Shown here piece after piece: positions 9,478 through 17,301 of a stretch of 64,000 nucleotides of DNA. A model generated the notes under the pieces. It made no database searches. It was not told where the DNA came from and saw only the letters and a program-made list of their open reading frames with translations. The stretch is from contig NZ_CP013363.1 of NCBI RefSeq assembly GCF_001718315.1, forward strand, positions 2,170,001-2,234,000, in the 5' to 3' direction. The translations under genes were made by a program, and so were the position numbers. The DNA is from Burkholderia diffusa (lineage in GTDB: Bacteria; Pseudomonadota; Gammaproteobacteria; Burkholderiales; Burkholderiaceae). The stretch's first letter is position 1, and every line of letters starts with the position of its first letter.

Positions 9478-9490
9478 TGAGTGACACTCA
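9478..9490. promoter_or_regulatory. Palindrome 2, probable TetR (LiuQ-like) operator
   Basis: TGAGTGACACTCA is a perfect inverted repeat (two 6-base arms around one base), 14 bases upstream of the preferred TetR start at 9505. Directly downstream is TATCAT at 9493-9498, a fair -10 element, so binding here could block the regulator's own promoter. It shares TGAG/CTCA arms with the copy at 9376-9388. Confidence 0.7.
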
Positions 9491-9504
9491 GTTATCATTG
9501 CACG

Positions 9505-10251
9505 ATGACAGCCGCTACCGCCGACACCATGACCGCCACCGCCAAAGCCGACCGCCCCGAGCCGTCGCGCGCACCCGCCGGGCGCAAGTCCCAGCAGCGC
9601 GTGCAGGACATCCTGCGCGCCGGTCGTGAAGTGTTCGCCGAAAAGGGTTACGAGCATGCGACGGCCGCCGAGATCGCGCAGCGGGTGGGCGTGTCGGAGG
9701 CCACGGTGTTCAGCTACTTCCGCGGCAAGCGCGAGCTGTGCGCGCGCGTGATCGCCGACTGGTATGACGAAATCATTGCCGCGCTCGAACGCGGGATGCC
9801 GCAGGAAGCGCCGGTACAGCAGCAGTTCGCGTTCATCGTGCGCACACATTTGCGGCTGATGCTGGTGAACGGCACGGGGCTGTGCGCGCTGGTGCTCTCG
9901 GAGGGGCGAGCGAAACAGCATGCGTTGAGCGACGAGCTCATCGCGCTGCAGCGGCGCTACACGGCGCCGCTGATGGACGTGCTCGCACGCGGCCAGGCGG
10001 CCGGGCAGGTGCGCGGCGACATGCCGCTGAGCCTGCTGCGCTCGATGGTGTTCGGGCCGATCGAGCACGTGCTGTGGGATGCGATCCTCGGGCACCGCAA
10101 GCTCGATACGGAAACGACGGCCACGCAGCTCATCGACATGCTATGGGCCGCTGTTCAGCCGCCCGCGCCGGAGCAGGCCGCGCTGGTTCGCTTCAGGAAC
10201 GAAGTCGCGGAAGCGGTGCGGCGGCTGGAAGGAGAAGCGTCCCGCCCGTGA
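9505..10251 (+). CDS. liuQ: TetR/AcrR family regulator, LiuQ-like
   Basis: A 248-residue regulator with an N-terminal TetR helix-turn-helix: an ILRAGREVFAEKGYEHAT helix, then EIAQRVGVSEATVFSYFRGK as the recognition part. A C-terminal ligand domain follows. It is divergent from the isovaleryl-CoA dehydrogenase operon, and the gap between them holds two related palindromes. TetR-type LiuQ regulators of leucine catabolism are known in betaproteobacteria, so the name is assigned from context. The start is uncertain: GTG at 9481 overlaps the palindrome and is unlikely, while ATG 9505 and ATG 9529 both lack a Shine-Dalgarno sequence. With a -10 at 9493-9498, transcription could begin near the ATG, giving a leaderless message. 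The inducer may be a branched-chain acyl-CoA, which is inference. Confidence 0.8.
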   Translation: MTAATADTMTATAKADRPEPSRAPAGRKSQQRVQDILRAGREVFAEKGYEHATAAEIAQRVGVSEATVFSYFRGKRELCARVIADWYDEIIAALERGMPQEAPVQQQFAFIVRTHLRLMLVNGTGLCALVLSEGRAKQHALSDELIALQRRYTAPLMDVLARGQAAGQVRGDMPLSLLRSMVFGPIEHVLWDAILGHRKLDTETTATQLIDMLWAAVQPPAPEQAALVRFRNEVAEAVRRLEGEASRP

Positions 10252-10319
10252 CGCCGGCGGGCGGCACGGAGCGCCGCCGCGTTGCCGCCTCACCTGCCCC
10301 ATCACGGGGTATTCAATCG

Positions 10320-10808
10320 CTACGAATCCTCGCCGACCCGCAGCGGCGCGCGGCTTTGCTCGTTGTTCAGGTGAACGAACTTGCGTAACAGGCGCATCAG
10401 TTCGCGCGAATCATCTTCCCCCATGCCGTCGAACAGGCCGTCGCGCAGCTCCGTCACCGACGGAATCAGGCGCGCGAGCAGCTCGACGCCCGCCGGCGTG
10501 AGCAGCAAGCGCCGCTGACGCCGCGGCAACACTTCGCGGACGATCAATCCTTTCGCTTCGAGCCGGACCGCGAGGTCGGCGGTCGTTGACGTGTCGAGCG
10601 CCACCCGCTGCGCGAGCGTCACCTGATCGAGCCCCGGACATTCGTAGAGCATCCGCAGGACCGCATACTGCACGGGCGTCACGTCCCGGCCCAGCTTCTC
10701 GTAGAACATCGCAACCGCGATCTGGTGCGCGCGCCGGATCAGGTGCCCGGGTTCGTCGTACAGGTCGAGCGGGAAAGCCGGTGCGTCGGCGGGATTCGTT
10801 TTTTCCAT
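10320..10808 (-). CDS. MarR family regulator, probable control of vanAB
   Basis: A 162-residue winged-helix regulator. The core includes HQIAVAMFYEKLGRDVTPVQ, then LDQVTLAQRVALDTSTTADL (helix-turn-helix), then RLEAKGLIVREVLPRRQRR (wing with basic tip) and LLTPAGVELL, all in MarR order. It is divergent from vanAB, and an inverted repeat covers the vanAB -10 element, so it probably represses vanAB and is relieved by vanillate or a related aromatic. This differs from the GntR-type VanR of Pseudomonas and Caulobacter. The start at 10808 gives the family's usual length, but no good ribosome-binding site is seen. Confidence 0.8.
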   Translation of the reverse strand: MEKTNPADAPAFPLDLYDEPGHLIRRAHQIAVAMFYEKLGRDVTPVQYAVLRMLYECPGLDQVTLAQRVALDTSTTADLAVRLEAKGLIVREVLPRRQRRLLLTPAGVELLARLIPSVTELRDGLFDGMGEDDSRELMRLLRKFVHLNNEQSRAPLRVGEDS

Positions 10809-10891
10809 GGATGAGTCGATGACATAGGCGGCGCACGCCGTTGCGTGCGCCGACGGCATGGCGCTGCGTCGCGCCATTTCCCGGGAAAACC

Positions 10892-10919
10892 AGTATACCG
10901 CTCGGCTTGCCGCGGCCAA
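10892..10919 (-). promoter_or_regulatory. Probable promoter of the MarR gene
   Basis: On the minus strand TTGGCC (10919-10914) and TATACT (10897-10892) are separated by 16 bases. This is a good sigma-70 match about 80 bases upstream of the MarR start. Confidence 0.6.
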
Positions 10920-10935
10920 CCTCGATGAGTACACT
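10907..10935 (+). promoter_or_regulatory. Probable vanAB promoter
   Basis: TTGCCG (10907-10912) and TACACT (10930-10935) are separated by exactly 17 bases, about 70 bases upstream of vanA. The -10 element runs into the inverted repeat at 10933-10949, which fits repression by blocking RNA polymerase. Confidence 0.65.
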
Positions 10936-10949
10936 GAATCTCATTCAGT
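10933..10949. promoter_or_regulatory. 17-bp inverted repeat, probable MarR operator
   Basis: ACTGAAT and ATTCAGT form perfect 7-base arms around CTC. The repeat overlaps the end of the vanAB -10 and the likely transcription start. It lies between divergent MarR and vanAB genes, the usual place for a MarR operator. Confidence 0.7.
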
Positions 10950-11006
10950 ACACGGAATGAAGAACCGCCGCGCACCGGCGGCACCGCCCTGAAGGAGACG
11001 AAGAAC

Positions 11007-12086
11007 GTGTTTCTCAAGAACGCTTGGTATGTCGCGTGCACGCCCGATGAAATCGACGGCAAGCCGCTGGGCCGCAAGATTTGCAATGAATCGATGGTGT
11101 TCTACCGCGCGGCGGACGGCCGGGTCGCCGCGCTCGAGGACTTCTGCCCGCACCGCGGCGCGCCGCTGTCGCTGGGATTCGTGCGCGACGGCGTGCTCGT
11201 GTGCGGCTATCACGGGCTGGAAATGGGCTGCAACGGCAAGACGGCCGGCATGCCGGGGCAGCGTGTCGGCGGCTTTCCGCCGATCCGCAGCTTTCCGGTG
11301 GTCGAACGGTATGGATTCGTCTGGGTGTGGCCCGGCGATGCGTCCGCGGCCGATCCCGACAAGCTGCCCGCGCTGCGGTGGGCTGAGGATCCGGCCTGGG
11401 CACACGGCGGCGGCCTGTATCACATCCGCTGCGACTACCGGCTGATGATCGACAACCTGATGGATCTCACGCACGAGACCTACGTACATGCGACGAGCAT
11501 CGGCCAGAAGGAAATCGACGAAGCGCCGCCGAAGACGATCGCCAACGGCGACGAAGTCGTCACGAGCCGCTTCATGGAGAACGTGATGCCGCCGCCGTTC
11601 TGGCGGATGGCGCTGCGCGGCAACGGGTTGGCCGACGACGTGCCGGTCGACCGCTGGCAGATCTGCCGCTTCACCCCGCCGAGCCACGTGATGATCGAAG
11701 TGGGCGTCGCGCATGCCGGCCACGGCGGCTACGACGCACCGGCCGAACTGAAGGCGTCGTCGATCGTGGTCGACTTCATCACGCCGGAGACGGACACCTC
11801 GATCTGGTATTTCTGGGGGATGGCGCGCAACTTCCGGCCCGACGATCACGCGTTGACCGCCGAGATCCGGGAAGGCCAGGGCAAGATCTTCGCGGAGGAT
11901 CTCGACATGCTCGAGCGCCAGCAGCTCAACCTCGAGCAGTGGCCTGAGCGTAAACTGCTCAAGCTCAACATCGACGCCGGCGGCGTGCTGTCGCGCAAGG
12001 TGATCGAGCGGCTGCTCGCCGACGAAAACGCGTCGAGCCCGCAGCGGCCCGTGATTCCGGTCGCGCAGATCAAGGAGGCGCCATGA
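11007..12086 (+). CDS. vanA: Vanillate O-demethylase oxygenase subunit
   Basis: A Rieske non-haem iron oxygenase of 359 residues that demethylates vanillate to protocatechuate, releasing formaldehyde. The Rieske [2Fe-2S] ligands are Cys47, His49, Cys66 and His69 (CPHRGAPL and CGYHG). The mononuclear iron site is in DNLMDLTHETYVH, with Asn150, Asp153, His156 and His161. The opening MFLKNAWYVACTPDEI and the segment GKTAGMPGQRVGGFP are characteristic of VanA. The start codon is GTG with AAGGAG about 10 bases upstream. The gene overlaps vanB by four bases, so the two are translated together. Other aromatic methyl ethers are possible substrates, but the pairing with vanB makes vanillate most likely. 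Confidence 0.9.
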   Translation: MFLKNAWYVACTPDEIDGKPLGRKICNESMVFYRAADGRVAALEDFCPHRGAPLSLGFVRDGVLVCGYHGLEMGCNGKTAGMPGQRVGGFPPIRSFPVVERYGFVWVWPGDASAADPDKLPALRWAEDPAWAHGGGLYHIRCDYRLMIDNLMDLTHETYVHATSIGQKEIDEAPPKTIANGDEVVTSRFMENVMPPPFWRMALRGNGLADDVPVDRWQICRFTPPSHVMIEVGVAHAGHGGYDAPAELKASSIVVDFITPETDTSIWYFWGMARNFRPDDHALTAEIREGQGKIFAEDLDMLERQQLNLEQWPERKLLKLNIDAGGVLSRKVIERLLADENASSPQRPVIPVAQIKEAP

Positions 12087-13048
12087 GCACCGCGACGCTG
12101 ACGGTCCGGGTGGCCCGCAAGTGGCAGGAAGCGCGCGATATCTGCGGGTTCGAATTCGTCAGCGACGACGGCTCGCCCCTGCCGCGCTTCGACGCCGGCG
12201 CGCATATCGACGTGTATTTGCCGGGCGGCCTCGTGCGCCAGTACTCGCTGTGCAACCACCCCGAACACGGCGACCGCTACCAGATCGCGGTGCTGCGCGA
12301 TGCCGAGGGCCGCGGCGGGTCGCGCGCGATTCACGACGAGGTCCGGCAAGGCGATACCGTACGGATCGGCATGCCGCGCAATCAATTCCCGCTCGCACCC
12401 GACGCCCCGCACCACCTGTTGCTCGCGGGCGGGATCGGCATCACGCCGATTCTTTGCATGGCGGAACGGCTGTTCTCGTCCGGCACGCCATTCGACATGC
12501 ACTACTGCGCGCGTTCGACCGATCGCATGGCCTTCGTCGAGCGGATCAACGCAGCCGGATTCCACGACCGCGCGCGCTTGCACGTCGACGACGGCGCGCC
12601 CGCGCAACGCCTCGACCTGCCCGCCGTGCTCGCCGCGGCGCCTGGGGGCACCCACCTGTACGTATGCGGCCCGCGCGGCTTCATGGACGCGGTGCTGAAC
12701 GCCGCGCGCGAAAGCAACTGGGCTGACGAGCGGCTGCATTACGAGTTCTTCGGCGGCGAGGTTGCATCGTCCGGCGCGGATCGCGCATTCCAGGTCCGCA
12801 TCGCGAGCAGCGGGCAGGTGATCGACGTGCCTGCCGAATGCACGGTCATCGCCGCGCTGGCGGCCAACGGCATCGACGTGCTCACGTCGTGCGAGCAAGG
12901 TGTATGCGGCACTTGCATGACGCGCGTGCTCGAAGGCGAGCCCGAGCACCGCGATTCTTACCTGACCGAAGCGGAACGAGCGGCCGGCGACCAGTTCATG
13001 CCGTGCTGCTCGCGTTCGCGAAGCGATCTGCTGGTACTCGACCTGTAG
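12083..13048 (+). CDS. vanB: Vanillate O-demethylase reductase subunit
   Basis: A 321-residue reductase of the phthalate dioxygenase reductase type that carries electrons from NAD(P)H to VanA. The order is an FMN-binding domain (VYLPGGLVRQYSLCN, with R-x-Y-S), a nucleotide-binding domain (LLLAGGIGITPILCMAERL) and a C-terminal plant-type [2Fe-2S] ferredoxin domain. Iron ligands are Cys270, Cys275 and Cys278 in SCEQGVCGTC, plus a later cysteine in PCCSRS. It overlaps vanA by ATGA. Length and architecture match VanB. Confidence 0.9.
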   Translation: MSTATLTVRVARKWQEARDICGFEFVSDDGSPLPRFDAGAHIDVYLPGGLVRQYSLCNHPEHGDRYQIAVLRDAEGRGGSRAIHDEVRQGDTVRIGMPRNQFPLAPDAPHHLLLAGGIGITPILCMAERLFSSGTPFDMHYCARSTDRMAFVERINAAGFHDRARLHVDDGAPAQRLDLPAVLAAAPGGTHLYVCGPRGFMDAVLNAARESNWADERLHYEFFGGEVASSGADRAFQVRIASSGQVIDVPAECTVIAALAANGIDVLTSCEQGVCGTCMTRVLEGEPEHRDSYLTEAERAAGDQFMPCCSRSRSDLLVLDL

Positions 13049-13079
13049 ACGGACCGCCCGGCACCGCGCATCGCTCGCG

Positions 13080-13526
13080 TCAATCGGCGAGCCGGCAATG
13101 CGAGAGCTTCAACCCCGGCAGCACCGGCGCGTCGATATAGCCTTCGTTCAGGCAACTGAAGCGGAAATTCGCGGACGCCGTGAACGGCTTGATCTCGCCG
13201 CCGGGAAATTTGGGATTCAGCGCGGCCTGGTCGGCCGCATCAAAGTGCGTATCGAACTGTTCGCCGTCCGTCGTCAACGCACCGAAGTATGTGCCGTCCG
13301 GGTCGCTGCCCATCCGGATCACGGCGCCGACGAACGCGAGGCGCTTGCCGTCGTATTTCGTCTTCGCGGCGGCCATGTTCTGCGTATAGGCTTCGATCAC
13401 CGTCCCGTAGTGCGCGTCGATCGCGGGATCGGCGGCCGGTGCGGCGCAGGCGTTCTGGCAAACGCCTGCCAGCATCGCGCAAGCAGCAAGCGCGGCCGTC
13501 ATGAGCGGCGCGGAAATCTTCTTCAA
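13080..13526 (-). CDS. Small exported protein, tRNA_anti-like (OB-fold) family
   Basis: A 148-residue protein with a signal peptide: MKKISAPLMTAALAACAMLA, then cleavage probably near ACA-APA, giving a periplasmic product. The mature part has TVIEAYTQNMAAAKTKYDGK followed by RLAFVGAVIRM. This matches the tRNA_anti-like fold, in which a YxxN helix precedes a strand reading G-K-x-L-x-V-x-G-x-V. No function is known to me. The start is TTG at 13526, preceded by GGGAG at a good distance, and it gives a textbook signal peptide. Two cysteines near the C-terminus (FSCLNEG and LSHCRL) could form a disulfide. Confidence 0.7.
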   Translation of the reverse strand: MKKISAPLMTAALAACAMLAGVCQNACAAPAADPAIDAHYGTVIEAYTQNMAAAKTKYDGKRLAFVGAVIRMGSDPDGTYFGALTTDGEQFDTHFDAADQAALNPKFPGGEIKPFTASANFRFSCLNEGYIDAPVLPGLKLSHCRLAD

Positions 13527-13951
13527 GGGTGGTCTCCCGTCAAACGTCCTGGTTGATGTCGTTGACCGAGGCGCGGTGCCGGGTTGCCACGCGCCACGCC
13601 GAACGGTCGCGTCGCCGTTGCTTTATTCGTTCGAATCGTGGAACACGGCTGCGATCACTTCACCACCCGCATGGTCGACGGCGGTGTGCGGCGTCGCGCT
13701 GCACGCGACGTGACAGGAAGATGACATGGTGCGGCCCCCGGCTCTCAATGAATTTCACTGCGTCTGATTTTGGCCGCTACGGTAGCAGACGGCCGGCGGC
13801 CCGGCAATCGCGATACCCGGTCCGTATCGGCCTCATTTCAATTGCAAACGATTCTCATTACAGTTATCATGCGCATCCTGCTGCGGTGAGCCAGCGAGCG
13901 AAGCGCTGCGGCCCACGCCCACATCCTTAGCACTCCATCATTCATCGATTC
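13527..13951. other. Intergenic region with the TonB-receptor promoter
   Basis: About 425 bases between divergent genes. The left part shows no coding or structural signal that I can support. The right part, from 13842, holds a promoter and Fur-like site for the receptor gene. Confidence 0.6.
13842..13870 (+). promoter_or_regulatory. Fur-regulated promoter of the TonB receptor
   Basis: TTGCAA (13842-13847) and TATCAT (13865-13870) are separated by 17 bases. The spacer and -35 contain GCAAACGATTCTCATTA, which resembles Fur boxes seen before iron-uptake genes in Burkholderia. It lies about 80 bases upstream of the receptor start. Iron-dependent repression is expected. Confidence 0.7.
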
Positions 13952-16132
13952 ATGCCATCCCGTCGACCGCCCCGCCATGCGCGGACCTTGCGTCCGTGGC
14001 GCGCGAGCCTGCCTGCCCTGATCACCCTTTGCGTCGCAAGCGGCGCGCATGCGGATGCCGAACCTGCGTCCGCGGCATCCGCGGCCGCGCCTGCGCCCGT
14101 GTCGCGCGAGCCCGAACGTGAACTCCCGACGATCAGCGTCAGCGCATCGGCGGCCACCGATCCGACCGTCGGATACCAGCCGCGCACCAGCAGCGTCGCC
14201 GGCGGCGACGATCGCCCGCTCAGGGAAATTCCGCAGTCGGTCGCCGTGGTCGGCAGCAGCGTGATGCAGGACCAGCAGGCGCGCTCGCTCGACGACGTGC
14301 TCGGCAACATCAGCGGCGTGACGCAGACCAATACGCTCGGCGGCACGCGCGATGCGTTCATCAAGCGCGGCTTCGGCTCGAACAACGACGGCTCCGTGCT
14401 CGTCGACGGCGTGCGCACGCCGGTGCTGCACAGCTACCTCGCGACGATCGACCGCGTCGAAGTGCTGAAGGGCCCGGCGTCACTGCTCTACGGGATGCAG
14501 GACCCGGGCGGCGTGATCAATCTCGTCACGCGCAAGCCGGAAGACACGCTCGGCGGCTCGATCTCGGCCTCGCGTACGAGCCACGGCGGCGGCAGCGCGC
14601 AGTTCGACCTGACCGGCCCGCTCGGCAAGCCGGGGCAGGTCGCGGGCGGCACGCTCGCGTTCCGGCTCACCGGCGAATACGACACGAGCCGCTACTGGCG
14701 CAGCTTCGGCCGCGAACGCGACGCGCTGATCGCGCCCGCGCTGTCGTGGCACGACGCGAACACGTCGATCGACGTCAGTTACCAATACGTCGACTACACG
14801 ACGCCGTTCGATCGCGGCACCGTGCTCGTGAACGGCCGCCCCGACGATGCGCTGCGCTATCGTCGCTACGAGGAAGCCTGGGCGCAAAGCAGCGGGATCC
14901 AGGAAACGCTGCGCGCGCGCATCGAGCACCGCTTCTCCGACGCGTGGCGCGTGCGCGCAACCTACGGCTGGGGCCGCGACCGCTACGATCAATACATTAC
15001 CCGCGCGACCGCCTTCAACAGCACGACCGGCGCGCTGTCGCGCACGTCCGATGCGAACCTCGGGCGCAACGACTCCGATCAGATCGCGACGCTCGGCCTG
15101 CTCGGCAACCTGACGCTCGCGGGAATGAGCCACGCGCTCTACATCGGCGGCGAATACGAGCGCCAACGCAGCTTCCGCGGCGACACGATCCGCGGCGCCG
15201 CGACCCAGGGCTTCAATCTCTACGATCCCGTCTACGACCTCCTCGCCCCCGGCGGCACCGCGAGCGCGAAGCAGAGCGATTCGCTTTCGAAGGTTCACAC
15301 GTACTCGATGATCGTGCAGGACTCCGTGAAGATCACCGACCGGCTCACCGCGGTCGGCGGGCTGCGCTGGGAGGACTGGCAGCAGGAATCGGGGATGGGG
15401 CGGCCATTCGTGTTCGCCGACCGCTCGCACGGCAACGTGTGGCTGCCGCAGTTCGGGCTCGCCTATGCGCTCACGCCGTCGCTGACGGCCTACGCGAACG
15501 TGAGCCGCTCGTTCAAGCCGAACGTCGCGTCGAACGTGGCCGCACCGCTCGCGCCGGAATTCGGCCGCGTGCTGGAAGCCGGCCTGAAGTTCAGCCTGAA
15601 GCCCGGCATCACCGGCACGCTCGCGGCCTACCAGATCGACAAGCGCAACGTTGCGGTCACGGTCGGCGACATCACGTCGACGATCGGCACCGCGCGCTCG
15701 CGCGGGATCGAACTCGACGTCGCCGGGCAGCTCACGCGCCACCTGAGCCTGATCGGCAGCTACGCGTATACGAACGCGAACGACCGCGACAGCAACACGC
15801 CGCTCGTCAACGTCGCGCGCCATACCGGCAGCCTGTTCGCGGTGTACGACACGGCGATCGCGAACCTGCCCGGACGCTGGCGCTTCGGCGGCGGCGCGCG
15901 GCTCGTCGGCGCGCGGCCCGGCGATACCGCAAACAGCTTCACGCTGCCCGGCTACGTGACCGTCGACGCATTCGCGGCCTATGAAACGACGATCGGCAAG
16001 TTCCCGACGCGTATCCAGCTCAACGTGAAGAACCTGCTCGACAAGACCTACTATCCGTCGAGCAACAGCAACCTGATCGTGGCGGTCGGCGAGCCGCGGC
16101 TCGTCACGCTGACGACGACGGTGTCGTTCTGA
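13952..16132 (+). CDS. TonB-dependent siderophore receptor
   Basis: A 726-residue outer-membrane receptor importing an iron-siderophore complex with energy from TonB. After a signal peptide (LITLCVASGAHA) and a low-complexity Ala/Pro linker comes ELPTISVSA, the TonB-box area. The plug domain follows, with REIPQSVAVVGSSVMQDQ, LDDVLGNISGVTQ, KRGFGSNNDGSVLVDGVR and VEVLKGPASLLYGMQDPGG, all typical of siderophore receptors. The beta-barrel ends in TLTTTVSF with a terminal phenylalanine. The Fur-like promoter upstream supports a role in iron uptake. The siderophore cannot be read from the sequence; similarity to hydroxamate receptors is only an impression. No clear ribosome-binding site precedes the ATG. 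Confidence 0.88.
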   Translation: MPSRRPPRHARTLRPWRASLPALITLCVASGAHADAEPASAASAAAPAPVSREPERELPTISVSASAATDPTVGYQPRTSSVAGGDDRPLREIPQSVAVVGSSVMQDQQARSLDDVLGNISGVTQTNTLGGTRDAFIKRGFGSNNDGSVLVDGVRTPVLHSYLATIDRVEVLKGPASLLYGMQDPGGVINLVTRKPEDTLGGSISASRTSHGGGSAQFDLTGPLGKPGQVAGGTLAFRLTGEYDTSRYWRSFGRERDALIAPALSWHDANTSIDVSYQYVDYTTPFDRGTVLVNGRPDDALRYRRYEEAWAQSSGIQETLRARIEHRFSDAWRVRATYGWGRDRYDQYITRATAFNSTTGALSRTSDANLGRNDSDQIATLGLLGNLTLAGMSHALYIGGEYERQRSFRGDTIRGAATQGFNLYDPVYDLLAPGGTASAKQSDSLSKVHTYSMIVQDSVKITDRLTAVGGLRWEDWQQESGMGRPFVFADRSHGNVWLPQFGLAYALTPSLTAYANVSRSFKPNVASNVAAPLAPEFGRVLEAGLKFSLKPGITGTLAAYQIDKRNVAVTVGDITSTIGTARSRGIELDVAGQLTRHLSLIGSYAYTNANDRDSNTPLVNVARHTGSLFAVYDTAIANLPGRWRFGGGARLVGARPGDTANSFTLPGYVTVDAFAAYETTIGKFPTRIQLNVKNLLDKTYYPSSNSNLIVAVGEPRLVTLTTTVSF

Positions 16133-16501
16133 CGCATCTTCGCACCGGGCGGCCGGGGCCCGCGACGTCAGCTCCGCCTGCGCGAGCGCCGATGGCCCCG
16201 ACGAGAACGCGAGCACGGCGATCCCCCTGCGTGTTCGTGCGCAACGTCCGGCCGTCGGAAGTGCTGCGCGAACGCGCCGCGCACTGACCTGCTGCCGCTG
16301 ACGAAGGCCGCGCGGCGCCGCACGATTCGGCGCCGCGCGGCCTCGTCGTTTCGTCCCATCATCGGCCCCTCGAATATCTCCCATCCGATATCGCGATTTC
16401 CGCTATCGATCGCGCGCCCGTAGACTGGCTACGCGATGGCGGCGCATCGCCGCGACACGGCGAAGCGGCACGCCCCCACAAAAACGATATGGGAGAGTTC
16501 G
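16133..16501. other. Intergenic region, nothing supported
   Basis: About 370 bases between the receptor and the Tat-exported protein gene. Only GC-rich sequence and a ribosome-binding site (GGGAG at 16491-16495) for the next gene are evident. I see no clear terminator or sigma-70 promoter. Confidence 0.5.
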
Positions 16502-17293
16502 ATGTCCGACCGGGATGCGCGCCGCGGCGCGCTCAAGACACTCGGCCTCGCGGCCGGCACTGCGCTGCTCGGCGCCTCGCGCGTCGCGCAGGCGGCGGCC
16601 CCCGAATCCGGCACGCTGCTGCCCAGCGGCGCGACGCGCCTCGCCGAGCTCACCCGCCGCCTCGCAGCCATACCGAGACGACGCGACTTCAAGACGGTGC
16701 CGATGATCGTCGAACGTCCCGATCAATGGGATCACGCGGCGCTCGTGGAAGTGATCGGCTATCGCGGCGGCCCGAAGCAGGTGTGGGACAACACCGAGCT
16801 CGGCGGCCCGTGGCTGAACCTGATGCGCAATGCGCTGAACGCGCAGATCTGGGCGTTCGGTCATCCGGATTTCCTCGTCGTATCGGCCACGCATGGCGCC
16901 GCGCATCTCGCGCTGTTCGACCAGGCCGCGTGGGACAAATACGGCCTCGCAAAATTCGCCGGCACCGCATTCGCGACCAACACGCTGCTCGCCGCGAAGC
17001 CCGCGCAATCCAGAGACGCGAACGATCACGAACTGGCCGATGGCGCATTCTCGTCGCACGACAACAGCATCGCCGCGCTGCAGCAGCGCGGCGTCGTGTT
17101 CCTGTCGTGCCACAACGCGATCTGGGAACTCGCGGAACGGCTCGACGGCGCGAACGCGAATCCCGACAAGCTGTCGCTCGATGCACTCGCCGCCGATCTC
17201 ACCAACCATGTGATTCCGTCGGCGATCGTCACGCCCGGCGCGGTCGGCACGCTGCCCGAACTGCAGCGCGCCGGTTTCACTTACGCGAAGTGA
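16502..17293 (+). CDS. Tat-exported periplasmic protein, possibly DsrE-like
   Basis: A 263-residue protein whose N-terminus DARRGALKTLGLAAGTALLG is a twin-arginine signal, so it is exported folded to the periplasm. The mature part includes RGGPKQVWDNTELGGPWLNL, WAFGHPDFLVVSATHG and GVVFLSCHNAIWELAERL. The last stretch, with one conserved-looking cysteine in a helix-start position, recalls DsrE-fold proteins that handle sulfur, but I cannot confirm the family. It opens a run of exported proteins that includes a solute-binding protein, a c4-type cytochrome and a TsdA-like thiosulfate dehydrogenase, so a role in periplasmic sulfur or redox chemistry is plausible inference. The start was chosen at 16502 because GGGAG lies 6 bases upstream. 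Confidence 0.65.
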   Translation: MSDRDARRGALKTLGLAAGTALLGASRVAQAAAPESGTLLPSGATRLAELTRRLAAIPRRRDFKTVPMIVERPDQWDHAALVEVIGYRGGPKQVWDNTELGGPWLNLMRNALNAQIWAFGHPDFLVVSATHGAAHLALFDQAAWDKYGLAKFAGTAFATNTLLAAKPAQSRDANDHELADGAFSSHDNSIAALQQRGVVFLSCHNAIWELAERLDGANANPDKLSLDALAADLTNHVIPSAIVTPGAVGTLPELQRAGFTYAK

Positions 17294-17301
17294 GGCGCCC
17301 G

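Noticed and set aside
9481..9504. GTG at 9481 as start of the TetR regulator
   Set aside because: It falls inside the palindrome and would place the operator in the coding region. ATG 9505 gives a normal TetR N-terminus.
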